From NCBI GenBank assembly GCA_029718625.1, contig CM056379.1:60291626-60355625 (forward strand): a DNA stretch of 64,000 nt. Direction: 5' to 3'. The DNA comes from Synaphobranchus kaupii. Taxonomy: Eukaryota > Chordata > Actinopteri > Anguilliformes > Synaphobranchidae. A program made the position numbers and the translations under genes. A model generated the notes under the pieces. The model searched no databases. It was not told the origin of the DNA and saw nothing but the letters and a program-made list of their open reading frames with translations. How positions within the stretch are numbered: the first letter of the stretch is position 1; each line of letters begins with the position of its first letter. Positions 1-13,100 of the stretch are shown piece after piece.

Positions 1-3000
1 TTCATACCAAGTCTGCTTGGCTAGTGAGTCCGTAACTCCAGCCGGGTCGTATCTCCGTACTCCGTACCGGTTCTAGGCCTGCTGTGTATAGATTGGGAGC
101 TGTCAAGTTGCCATTGTTTTCTCACATGAAAGATTTGACCCTGTGATGAGATAGTTGTAACAGAATTTAGGGTTTATGGCAATGTCAATGTGTACCTTTG
201 ATTCAGATGTGTCTGTTACCATGTTCTTTGTGTCTTCATCTACCTCATCTCAGAGGAAAAAGACCATCAGAAAAGTATTTTTTTCCCTTCAATCCTGAAT
301 CCCCTAATATATCCTAACTCTGGACTTGACAACAAGAATGCAGCTTCCGCATTGGTGAAGCAAGAGCACCACTGACATTTGTCTGCATTTATATTTCATT
401 CAGACCTGGGACATGTACGTATTTGAAATATTTTCACTGTTTGGTAAATGTGGTAAAACACTACACTACTAAAAATACTACAAATCCCTTAGAATATTCT
501 ATTACAAACCACATGACCATATAAAATAATAATTTTGTTATGTATATTGGAAAAAATTGATGTTCATTTTTAAATGTAATAATCTTAATAATTATTTGAC
601 CCAGGTCTGATTTTTGATACAGTTTGATAAGTAGTTCAGTTTTATCAAAGGTCTTGAATTTGCCATTAAATTAATTAACATTTCTCTTTGTAGCACAACT
701 AAATTTGCCTGCTAGGTTTTAAATGAATTTTATTTCTGCACAGTGGCTTGCTATCAGCACAAGCAGTGGTTCTGAAAGTGGTCTGCTGCTCATAAAAGAC
801 AGACTGTTACTTGGAGTAGCTAGCTAACTGCTGTGTTTGGTAAACAGTCTAAATAAAAGCCTTTGCTCTATTAGCTTGCAAGCTACTATTGGCTGTATCC
901 AGTTCTTGTGGAACTTGTTGCTAGGAATGTTCTGCCCATTCCTAGAAAGTTTCTATGATGCTGTTGCCACATTTTCTAGCCAATAGAAAGGCTTCAGAAG
1001 AGATTGATGAGAAAGGATTGGGTAATGGGACACCCTCAGAGGGGTGCCTGAGTGTGAGATTCTTTTCAGCATTGCACTCATTTTACAGGCTTTTAGGGCA
1101 ACAACCAAGGAGTTTGTTGACTGTGAATCCTGCAACATTTCACATAGGTGACACAAGCAAGCACTCAGTGAGAAGTGGATGCCACTGTGCCTGAAATTGT
1201 ACCTTTCCAATAACTTAAGCCCTCAACCTAATCTTAACTGAATTACCACAGTATAATAAAGAACAGTAGTTTATATATTACATTATTTAATGTTCATAAA
1301 ATAATTGAAACAATAAAGTTATGCACAAGATACAGTAGCTTTGTATGAGAATATTGAGAATAATGAGAATATTCAAAGTATAACCTTTTCACCCAACATT
1401 TTTTTATTTGAATTGGCAGGGTAGAACAAAGGAACCTTGTGTTCCCCTTGTTCCTGCATTAAATTAGCTATTTTGCCCAGCACATTCTGTCCAGTAGTTC
1501 ACCCTTGCTATCTTTAAAGTATTAGCCAACCATTACAAAAACAGACCTGCTATGCACTGGAACTGCCAAATAACAAGCTCTGGTTTACAGTTATGGGAGC
1601 GAAGGGTGAAATATAGGCTATAGAAATTTGGACCTACGTTGTTGGAAACTGTAGATAACCTACCCAACAAGCGAGTTGTTCTAAACCCAAAATGCAGTCA
1701 ACCTGTGCAGTGCCGGGTCTGGTTACATGTGATAATTGCTGTATTTATAGGTCAGTGGTTGTCGGGTAGATTTCATAGTCAGGGATATCCAAGCCAGTTC
1801 ATGAGACCAAAGGGTAGAAATGAGTCAAAACATTTTTCCAGAGCTGTATATTTAATAACTCCATAAATGATGGGAACTTGAGGCAAGGGAACTGGAAATG
1901 GCTGCAGATGATTTCTTTCAAGATAGTATTGACACACCAAAATTGATTGACAGAGGACAAGTACCCACACATGTATAGATGATTGATTTTGGAATCCTAA
2001 AGATAATGATAATAAAGAGGAGATTATGAATGCCAATGTGCATATATTTTTTAATGTCTGGGTAAATTTTGTCCTATGTGTACAAAATAGCCTTTTATTG
2101 ACAAACTAAAAAGGCCTCAAACTCTGAAGCCAGTCAGATAAAAGCTTTGAGGTCAGGATCCAATTAATAGTAAAGGAATTCTAGTTTGTCCATGAATGTT
2201 TTCTTGAGTGAAGGAAAATAAATGCAAAGGTTTTTTGCTGTGATAAATGTGAGAAATTGAGCAATTGATTATTAGGATTAATTGATCATTGATAATTTGG
2301 ATTAATAACCAATATATTAAATAAATTAATGTGGCCATTTGCAGAACCAGGCTATTTTCTGTAGAAACAGCATGGTAACTAGGGTAACCTTATTGTACGT
2401 CGCTTTGGATAAAAGCGTCTGCCAAATGATTGTAATGTAATGTAACACAACCTGGTTGGTTACTGGCCAAAGTGGCTGCAAGAGTAAAACTATTACCAGC
2501 CACAATCAAAATTCTACTAGCATTTGGCTGGTGGCTGGTGTTAATTTCACACCCTGTTGGTAACACAGAATTTGGAAACATGGAATTCCATTGTTTTCTG
2601 AAGCATTTGTTGAAGTTGTACAGTATTGTGCATTGGAGGGCTTTAGTGTTGATGTCACAGCTAAACATATAAATTACATTTTGTTTAGCCTACATGGGTA
2701 GAAAGCTGTATCCAGGATTGTATTTCATCACTGGATCATTATTGTCAAGGAAGTGCAGATGCTTCATGGACATTCACCCTGTTCTCACAAATTATACTTT
2801 AACTAATGAAAGTATGGGTGGTTATACTGTCACCTTGTACATGTTACTCTTTGCAGTTTGACATTTTAATCAAAGTTTTATATAAGGACGTGGCCAGATT
2901 GGATACTCCGCAACACTTGAATGTTTCTATAACCTAGTGGCCACAGCTATCTAATGAAATCAACCACATGAATCACAAGCGTTTCAATGACTAGATTGAG

Positions 3001-3139
3001 CAGAAGCAAATACGCTTCACACCTCCCCTGGGTTTGGTATTTGATGGCCCTTGAACTTTTACAGTGGTAAATAATGTTGGTTAATGTGGTCTGCGATTTC
3101 TCTGCATCTAATGCCATGTTTCCTTGTTTGATTTGTCAG
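1..3139. other. plekhh3 5' intron or upstream sequence
   Basis: No coding exon was found here. The first recognisable plekhh3 exon starts at 3140 directly after a TTTGTCAG acceptor, so at least one 5' exon must lie upstream, probably outside the window. The stretch is AT-rich and unremarkable except for the LINE2/SINE-type tail near 2390-2446. The short open frames on both strands have no exon borders or recognisable domains. Confidence 0.6.
2390..2446 (+). repeat. LINE2/SINE-type 3' tail
   Basis: The run GTCGCTTTGGATAAAAGCG followed by TCTGCC and a TGTAATGTAATGTAA tail is the conserved 3' end of many fish L2-type LINEs and the SINEs that use them. Only the 3' end is recognisable here. Exact family not determined. 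Confidence 0.65.
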
Positions 3140-3195
3140 GGCCCGCTGGAGGTGACTCTCTCTCAGCCAACACGGACAGCCAATGGATCAAGCAG
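3140..3195 (+). CDS. plekhh3: plekhh3 exon a (leader before the PH domain)
   Basis: Acceptor TTTGTCAG ends at 3139 and donor GTGAGT starts at 3196. Encodes [18 protein letters not shown] plus two bases of a serine codon completed in the next exon. GPLEVTL is also found in mammalian PLEKHH3 just before the PH domain, which separates it from PLEKHH1 and H2. It is the most 5' exon found. Confidence 0.85.
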
Positions 3196-6100
3196 GTGAG
3201 TCAGAACAGAAATCCTCCATTACCATTGTATGTGTAAATGAGACGAAGTATGTGCTATGCAGTATCTGTTACATCCAGATTGTGGGTTTGGTAGCCTGCT
3301 GTCCATAGGAAACTCATAGCAATACAATTTTGGTTAATCGGAATTCTTGTCGCTGAATGCAGCCTTTTGGGATCATAACAAAATGGCCCTTGTTGCAGTC
3401 ACTTACTGGTGTGAAAAGGTCCAATTAGTTCATAGGGCATTCTAGAAGCTTATCGGAAATGACATCACCAACACAAATATAAGGTAATGTCTGTAAAGTT
3501 GTAATAACATCCAATAATCATTAACTTCTCTCGGAATGGAAAAACCCCTGGCCTGTAAGAAACATTATTACTCTGATATCTATCAGATGTTAGCCAGTAC
3601 TTCTAAATAATTTGTACTGTGCTGGCTAAATTCTGACCGATATCAGAGTAATAATGTAATTTACAAGTTCAGAACCTTTGCCATTGTACAATGTTTTAAT
3701 AGCGATCACATGACCTGATCAGGCTGTCCTAGTCTTACTCAGATGTGTGTTTTCTCATTGCTTTGGTCTTCCCTTCGTAACACATGACACACACAGGACT
3801 GTCTGGGTCTTTCTTGCTATCTATGAGACAATCTAGAGTAGTTTGCTCTGGCATGCACGTGTGCACATACAGGCAGCTACTTCCCTTCCCGCAGCCCGGT
3901 GACTCAGCTTGGCTGGCTTCCTGCTTGGAAGTTGAGGTAACGGCACAGAAGATAATGGCCCGGCAGAGGGAGAAGTTTCACTATGGCAACAGTGTGCTAC
4001 ACACTGTCCTTCTCCATTATCTAGCCATACTGAACCTTAATCTCCCTTCTCTCAAACCTCAGAGCACCTAACAACCCCCATGAAAAACTCAGACAAATAC
4101 AAATGTGGAAAAAAGGGTGTGTGAATTTCTCAGCCAACTGTAACCCGAAAAGAAAGTCAAACAGGAAGGAGAGGGAGATTTGGGGGCTGGTGACAGTTTG
4201 TGGGGTGAGATGAGGTCGCAAAAGGGGGCGAGGTGCCCAGAGGGCTTGAGGAGATACACAGGATGTTCAGCAAATGGAGGGGGGAGGTGATGCAAGGTGA
4301 CTCAACATGAACATAGGAGGGAGTGGTTGGGGCAGGCAATTACTGAGGGTGTGTGTCCCGTAAGTATTCAAAGAAGAAAGCTAAGCCAAGGCCTGGGCTG
4401 AACATGATTTACAACTGTTCGCTCACGGGCATTTTAAAAGGCTAACTGTAACTTCAAGGGATATATCATTTTTGAAGGAAATAGAATAGAAGCTTCATAC
4501 TGACAAATGAACATCTGGCCATCCTCACCCTTTCCACCCAGTTCTTTCAAAATCAGAAGATGTCACTCTTGAGAACAAGTAGCAGTGAAATGTTCATTAA
4601 GCACATAGACTAACTAAGGAAATTGTGACTGTTCCCAGCTCACAAGTTACGCAGACTCAGGGAAGGTCACAGAAAACCACAGTGAATCTCCCAAGAGCTC
4701 CATGACCTAGGTGAAAACAAGCGTTGTGGCTAAAGCACATTCCCAAAGAATCCAGGGTGAGCGTAGTAAGGCAGTCACAAATTGCCTGTTGCAGGTTTTC
4801 ACATGAGCTGAGAGATGCTGACTGAGAGGGAAGCTTCCCCTCCACACTGTTAATCATCCCGGCTAACCAAACCCTAAACCACATGGTGCTTTGACAGGGC
4901 TCTGAAACCCAGCCAGGCATTCCTGTCAAAACATAGCCTTGCTCAAGGTGTCGGTGACGGCATGGGACATTGTCCTGACCTTCATTTCTTAGTCTTCCCT
5001 TGTCCTTCCTGTTGGCTTTTCTGGTACACCTTTCTAAATATTCTAATAGTAGAGGGACACACGCAAACACAAACCATCAGTAAATGAATAAATAAGGGTT
5101 GTGCTCAATTCAGAATTTTTGAATTTATTCCCCACCGGATTTACAGTGTGAATTGCAGGAAGTACAATTGTATTCAGTGCAATTCAAAGAAATTCTACCC
5201 AACCAAAACACATGTGTTTTATTGTATTTAACATCATCTCTGCCAGATACTAAAGAGTACAGTGCATCCGGAAAGTATTCACAGCGCTTCACTTTTTCCA
5301 CATTTTGTTCTGTTACAGCCTTATTCCAAAATTGATTAAATTCATTTTTTCCCTCAAAATTCTACACACAACACCCCATAATGACAATGTGAAAAAAGTT
5401 TTTTTTAGATTTTTGCAAATTTATTAAAAATAAAAAAATAAAATTTCTCATTTACATAAGTATTCATACCCTTTGCTTTAACGTATTTTTAAAGTATCAT
5501 ATTTCATATTTGGTCGCATATCCTTTACATGCTGTTACTTCCTGAAGTCTGTGACCATCAACATCAAAAAACTGTCGATATCTTATTTTCAGGTACTGTT
5601 ACAAGTGATACTATAACCTCTCTGCATTTGAATGGATCTCTATGGAAATTGGGGGGTGAGACTAGATTCAGCTGTAAATTACACTGGTACAGTATGGAAC
5701 ACATGGCTGGCTAAATGGCTGTAAGTTATCAAGGGTCTGAGCTATCAAACGAGCCCCAAACCATCACTCTGCGGCCAGATATGGAGTAGATGTGGATGGA
5801 TCACTGCAAGGGTTATTTCTCCGGACTCATTTTCCTATAGAACTCTATGGGGAAAAAAGTCAGGAGAAACAACCCTTAAAGTGATCCCATCCACATCTAC
5901 TCCATATCTGGCAACAGTGTGCTTCCTTATTTGTAGAATGATTAGCATTGTGTTTTGTATTTTAACCTTATAATAGAATAGAATAACTTTACTTTTCCAG
6001 GACGAACATCAAGTTTTTTTTCGACCTTTGTGCTTATTGCCTCTGCCAACAATTCTGTTATATCAGACCCTACCTTACGTAACGAATGAGTAACATTGTT

Positions 6101-7134
6101 TTGTATTCTAAAACTACAATATGTGATTAGTGCAACCATTTTGTGGACATATACGTATATACATAAACAGGTATATTGATTATTGGAGAATATTAACTCC
6201 ATACTGTATATGTCTCATGAGCTAAAAAGCTACTAAGTTTATCACAGTCATAACCCAAAATAGAGGGCTATTTGATCTCAATGTTTACAAACAAAACAAA
6301 TGTAAAAACCATTTAAAACTTCAAATAAGTCAATTTTTTATGTCACAAATTATTACATTATCATTCAAAGTCCAGCTTAAGAATTTGACAGGGGAGTAAC
6401 ATTCAGATCACACTTGATTTCAAACATTATGGATTGTACCTTTTAAACCACATCTGTAATCTGAAAATGGCAAAATGCATTCTCCCCCGATAAAGCTGAG
6501 GCATGGGTTTGGAGAAATATTCTCATACAAAATTTGTAGACTGAACTATGTGATCATCACTGTGACTCCAATTTTGATGTCAGTGATGATCACATAGTTC
6601 AGTCTACAAATTTTGTATGAGAATATTTCTCCAAAACCCAATTTGTTAAAAGAAAAATACTCTGGCAAAAAAGGCACCCATTCATGTTGTTTCGGTGGTC
6701 AAACAGATAGGAACTGCCCTAGGATATGCTCTCTTGTGTAACGGCATTTCTGTGTCCACTATAGGCCAATGTGTAACTTGGGTAGATAGGAGCTCGTGAA
6801 CTCTCTAGCACTCTCCCCCAGGAGAAAGTATCTTTCCAGACAGTTGGGGATCAGTGGTTGCCAGATCCCTTAAGCAAAGCACCAACTCACTTGTGCTGGA
6901 AACTCATACAATGCAAAACCATAACTTTGAGGGTTTTGTCAATTTTCCCACAATCTAATTCATTTAGCTCTATTATACTGTTGAGAGATTGACCCAGAAA
7001 TGCCTGAAACAAATGCATTATTCTATCATTGTTGTATACCTCTTACACCTTTCACCTCCCCTCTTGTCTCTCTCCTTTTCTGTGGTGCCAAACCAAAGGT
7101 AATACTAAAAACAACAAATAACAGACAAACTTAT

Positions 7135-7182
<48 letters not shown>

Positions 7183-10100
7183 CAGTGCCCTCCACAATTA
7201 TTGGCACCCCTGGTAAAGATGAGTAAAAAAGGTTATAAAAAAATTCACCTTTTGGTGAATTAGCTTAATCTCACACTGAAAAAATTTGAAAAATCCAACC
7301 TTTAATTGAAGTAAATTTATGAAAAAAAAACCTTCATCAAGAAATAATTATTTTTAAACAAAACCATGTGTGCCACAATTCTTGGCACCCCTAGAAATTC
7401 TTATGAACAAAATATAACTGAAGCATTTTTTCCATTTATATTTAACTTTTTAAAGTTGATCAGAGTGTTTAGGAACTTTCAAGCAGTAATCCCTGTTTCA
7501 GTGGGGTATAAATATGAGGTGACACAGAGGCCATATTCCCTTATTCATACATCAACATGGGAATACCAGGAAATTTAAAATCTGAATCTGGCTGCCTCTG
7601 CCAAGAAACTAAAACTGAGTCGTCGTTGGATCTTCCAGCAGGACAATCCAAAACATACGTCCAAATCAACACAAAAATGGTTAACTGAACACAAAATCAA
7701 TCTTCTGCCATTTCAGTCCCCTGACCTAAACCCCATTGAAAACCTGTGGGCTGAGCTGAAGAGGAGAGTGCTCAAGAGAGGACCTAGGACTCTGGATGAT
7801 CTGGAGAGATTCTGTAAAGAGGAATGGTCTCATTTCTTGCTCTGTATTCTCCAACCTTATTATATGTTATGGGAGAAGACTCAGTGCTGTTTTATTGGCA
7901 AAGGGAGGTAGTACAAAGTATTAAATGCAGGGGTGCCAATAATTGTGGCACATGTGGTTTTGTTAAAAATAATAATTTCTTGATGAGGGATTTTTTTTTC
8001 TCAGAATAAATTTACTTCAATTAAAGGTTGGATTTTTCTAATTTTGTTAGTGTGAGATTAAGCTAATTCACCAAAAGGTGAATTTTTTATAACCATTTTT
8101 ACTCATCTTTACCAATAAGTATGGAGGACACTGTATATATACAGTGGGGATGGAAAGTATTTGGGCAGTGACACAATTTCTGTTGTTTTGGCTCTGTACT
8201 CCAGAACATTGGATTTGAAATGGAACAGTGACTATGAGGTTAAAGTGCAAACATTCTGATTTAATTTGAGGGTTTTTACACCCATAGCCGTGTAGCAATT
8301 GTAGCCTTTTTTATACACATTTTATATAATATTTGGTTGCATATCCTTTGCATGCCATGACTTCCTGATGTCTGTAACCCAACAACATCAAAAGACTCTT
8401 GATATCGTATTCTCTGATGCTCTTACAAGCGATACTATAACCTCTCTGCATTTGAATGGATCTCTATGAGAATTGGGGGGGGGTGGGGGGGGGGGGGGGG
8501 GGGGGTCTAGATTAAGCAGTAAATTATGCTGGAAGAGTATGGATCACATGGTTAGCTAAATAGATGTAAGTCATTAAGGACCTGAGGTATAAAATGAGCC
8601 TCAAACCTCAAACATCACTCTGCTGCCAGACCAGATTTGCGGTAGATATGGATGGATAACTTTATGGGCCCTATCTTACACCCGGCACTAACCCAAACAC
8701 TAGTGTCTTTGCTATCTTACACCCTGCACACGTGTCATTACAGCGTCCAGCGCTCATGTTGTTTAACTGCCGAGTAATCTTGCACCCATAGCAAGTCAAC
8801 TTGGTGGGTTGGTCTTAAGATAAGGTGTGGCCAGGATAATTTGTGGTGTATTGCTATCTTGAGCCAGCAGAAAGTGCATGCACTAAAAACTACCACAAAC
8901 CTGGTTTAAATTAATTTATTTCCACGTTATTTCTATGTTATTTTAACAGCGCAATATAAGTGCGTCTACATAGGCATGTGCACAACACGCGTACACCCTC
9001 CTGTCTGTTACACGTAGGGGTGCACACAAGCATGCATACAACATATCAAGATCACATTGTGAAATAGGGATTCATATTTTAGCCAAAAATGAATATTTTC
9101 CCTCTGTAATCCCGGGGATATGGGCTTGTTTTAAAGCATTAATCAGTAAAAACGCATTGGTCATATTTCCATAAGCAGGACATTATAAAACAAGGGAAGT
9201 ATGCGTGAACCTATGGGTTCCCAACCGGGCAGCTTTAGTGTATTTAGTGTCATAATTAAGCCAAAATAACGCTATTTATGTTACTATGAGAATGCACGTA
9301 ATATGAATTTTGGATGAAGATTGAACTTCGCTAGCTGAAATGCTGTGATCTGACTGCTGTGAGAACATCGTGTAATATAGAAAACTACAGAAAAATGCAA
9401 TCCCGGGCAAAAGTACAGGGAAAAGTGATGTTTTATTGAGATATAAGAGTGAATGATTAGGCAACATATTTAGGTGTTTGTAACACTGTGATATCAGTGT
9501 TTTTTATCTTAAACCATCAGAAGGCGCAAATGTATATGCTTTATAATGGACAAAACTAATTTTATGACATGTTTTTCATAGGGGTTTTGGACCCATAGAT
9601 ATCTACCCCCTATACTGATGAAAATACAGTAATTCCTTGAAAATGATGCAAAAGTGAGTTTTATGAGCCAAAACTGTTGATTTGTAGTTAAGTATATCAT
9701 CAATTTTTTTATTTAGAGCCGTGCACAATTTAGCCATTTGGATAGATTTGGAGCCACTAATGGACAACAGGGGTACACTGCCTATATTTTGCATCACTTT
9801 AGTAGTTCTGCATATCATCCTCAGATTTTGCACACTTGTGGACATGGAGTTTATGATCCAGGAAATGTACAGTTGAGGACAAAAGTATTGGCCCCCCCTG
9901 TAAAGATGAGCAAAAAGGGTTATAAAAAATTCACCGTTTGGTGAATTAGCTTAATCTCACACTGAAAAAACAATAAGAATCCAACCTTTAATTGACGTTA
10001 ATTTATTATGAGAAAAAAAAATCCCTCATCAAGAAATAATTATTTTTAACAAAACCACATTGGCCACAATTATTGGCCCCCCTGCATTTATATATAGAAT

Positions 10101-13100
10101 AAAGTAATAATTTTTAATATTTGGTCACATATCCTTTGCATGCCATGACTTCCTGATGTCTGTGACCCAACAACATCAAAAGACTCTTGATATCTTATTT
10201 TCTGGTACTCTTACAAGCGATACTATAACATCTCTGCATTTGAATGGATCTCTATGGGAATTGGGGGGTGGGACTAGATTTAGCTGTAAATTATGCTGGA
10301 ACAGTATGGAATACATGGTTGGTAAAATGGCTGTAAGTCAACAAGGGTCTGAGGTATCAAACAAGCCTTAAACAATCACTCTGCTGCCAGATATGCAGTA
10401 GATATGGATGGATCACTTTAAGGGTTGTTTCTCCTGACAAATTTTCCTATTGAACTCTATGGAAAAATAAGTCAGGAGAAGAAACCCTTCAAGTTATTCA
10501 TCCATATCTACTGCATATCTGGCAACAGAGTGATGGTTTAAAGCTTGTTTGATACGTCAGACCCTTGATGACTTACAGCCATTTAGCCAACCATGTGTTC
10601 CATACTGTTCCAGCATAATTTACAGCTAAATCTAGTCCCACCCCCCAATTCCCATAGAGATCCATTCAAATGCAGAGATGTTATAGTATTGCTTGTAAGA
10701 GTACCAGAAAATAAGATATCAAGAGTCTTTTGATGTTGTTGGGTCACAGACATCAGGAAGTCATGGCATGCAAAGGATATGTGACCAAATATAAAAAATT
10801 ATTACTTTATTCTATATATAAATGCAGGGGGGCCAATAATTGTGGCCAATGTGGTTTTGTTAAAAATAATTATTTCTTGATGAGGGATTTTTTTTTCTCA
10901 TAATAAATTAACGTCAATTAAAGGTTGGATTCTTCTTGTTTTTTCAGTGTGAGATTAAGCTAATTCACCAAACGGTGAATTTTTTATAACCCTTTTTGCT
11001 CATCTTTACAGGGGGGGCCAATAATTTTGTCCTCAACTGTATATACCGTATATTACCTGTTTCACTTATGTCACTCTCAGTATTTTGTTGCAAACTAAAT
11101 ACTTTGTATTTTTCCAAAGTTTCTTTGCATTTGTGGCACTTTATTTTGACTTAAATTATGAAAACAAACAAATCTAAGTTTGTATTGTAAATGGTACACC
11201 TGTCTTTTTTCATTTAAGACATTTATCAAGTTTATGTGATGCTCACACCTGGAGTTATAAAGCCTTAAACAGAGCACCCCCTAAATAGGTGAGAATTGAC
11301 CAAATTTGCCATCTGCGTGAAGGGGTTAAAGTCATCCATCCATATCTCCTGCATATCTGACAGCAGAGTGATGGCTCGTTTGATACCTCAGACCCTTCAT
11401 GACCAACAACCATTTAGCTAACCATGTGATCCATACTCTTCCAGTGTAATTTACAGCTTAATCTACCCCCCCCCCCCCCAATTCCCATAAAGATCCATTC
11501 AAATGCAGAGAGGTTATAGTATCGCTTGTAAGAGCACCAGAGAATAAGAATAATCAAGTGTCTTGTTGTTGATGTTGTTGGGTCACAGACTTCAGGAAGT
11601 CATGGCATGCAAAGGTATATGCTACCAAATATGAGATATGATGACTTTATTTAAGTTTATGTCAATTTGTCCAATTACTTTTCGTCCCCTAAAATGGGGG
11701 GGCTGTGTATAAAAAGGGCTACAATTGCTACACGGTTCACCTGATATGGAGTAAAAAACCCTCAAATTAAAGCTGAAAGTCTGCACTTTAACCTCATAGT
11801 CACTGTTCCATTTCAAATCCAATGTTCTGGAGTACAGAGCCAAAACAATAAAAATTGTGTCTCTGCCTGAATACTTTCCGTCCCCACTGTATATACGTAT
11901 ATATTGGTTCTGTTCTGTGTATTGTTTTGCATCTATACAAATAGTCACTTTCTTGCCATGTTCTCTCTGTCTCTTGCTCTCTCTCCCTCTCTCTTTTTCA
12001 CTGTATGCTTCCAGAAGCATTCCTTGGCAGTCCTCTTGTGTAAACAGATTATTTTTAGAGAGGAGGTCATATACTCTTAATCACTAGATTCCCGTTTTCC
12101 CACCATCTGAAGCAGAGGTCTGTGTAACCCCTCGGGTATGAAGGGAGGTCTAGCAAGGAGTTGGTTTATTTCTTATTTTGTGTCTTCTTGGATTACCAAC
12201 CCAAGTTTGGAAAAACCAAGAGGGAGAAGAGCTACAATTGAAACATGGAACCATAAATATACACAAGAATCCTCTGTGGCCTTCAGTTTCAAGTAACTAT
12301 TAATGCTGATTGCAGGCAGATTACTGTGTTTGGAAAAGTATTCTCCTGAACCTGCCATCAGCCCATCATCTTTCATGGGGACAATGGACTTACAGACACC
12401 TTAGCCTCAATATCTTTGTCAGTGTATGCTTTCACAAAGGCCTTGCCCTGTCACTTTTGCTTTAAAGCAAAGTCTTTGTATTCTGTGCTTTTTCCAGGCA
12501 CATAATTAGAATCTCCCCCATTGAATGTGACCAGGCTAAAATCAATGGAGTATTGACAGCACTTGCTACAGGCGTGCCTGGTAGTGGAGCCTCACTTTAT
12601 GGTTCACTGCTCACATTCAGTCTCTGCTCCTCAGATATCGACACTGTCTAGAATGGGAAGTACTGTGTGCTATCTACCATGTATTGGCCAGATGCGTCTT
12701 TGCTGCTTTGCCACATAATAATATTAATCCACAGCGCAGCCTGGGACCAAAGAAGGCTGGGTCAGACGGTTGTGTGTCCTAGTAAGGTACATATGTGACA
12801 TTTGTGATGAATTAAGGAACATCAGTTTGTCAAATAGTCAGTCTGTCCTCTTTCTCCCTCATGGGAAAACTGACAAAGGAATATCTGCCCCACCAGAGCA
12901 TTTGTCACCTTCATCTCCAGCTGAGCTTCGTCCTTTAACCAGTAGATTAAAGGCTACATTTAATTGCATAGGGGAGGTGTAGGAGCATGTGTATTTACAT
13001 TTGCTCATACAGTATAATTCTTCATTTCTTTCTCTCTGCTGGCTACTCATGTTACTGGACTCACAGGTGGTTCTGCTTAGCGTGGAGCGACAACACGGCA

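Larger units (their letters stand above)
8142..11889. mobile_element. Element C: palindromic Tc1-type element carrying later insertions
   Basis: Outer inverted repeats begin CAGTGGGGATGGAAAG at 8142 and end at 11889 (TA both sides), about 190-260 bases long. Inside each lies an arm of the shared palindromic core (8331-8665 and about 11335-11630). The centre is replaced by part of a GGGCCC-ended element (from 8666) and by complete element B (9870-11039). It starts only 8 bases after element F ends. Non-autonomous. Confidence 0.82.

Noticed and set aside
4657..5070. 137-codon minus-strand frame
   Set aside because: No recognisable domain or exon signals, intronic, and not matched by any repeat protein.
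5529..5714. A 61-codon frame seen identically at 5529, 47741 and (minus strand) 48183
   Set aside because: All three lie in arms of the palindromic Tc1-type element. The repetition comes from the element, and there is no gene context or domain.
9276..9845. Open frames of 63-80 codons between nested elements
   Set aside because: They fall in a truncated GGGCCC element and adjoining unidentified sequence, with no domain.
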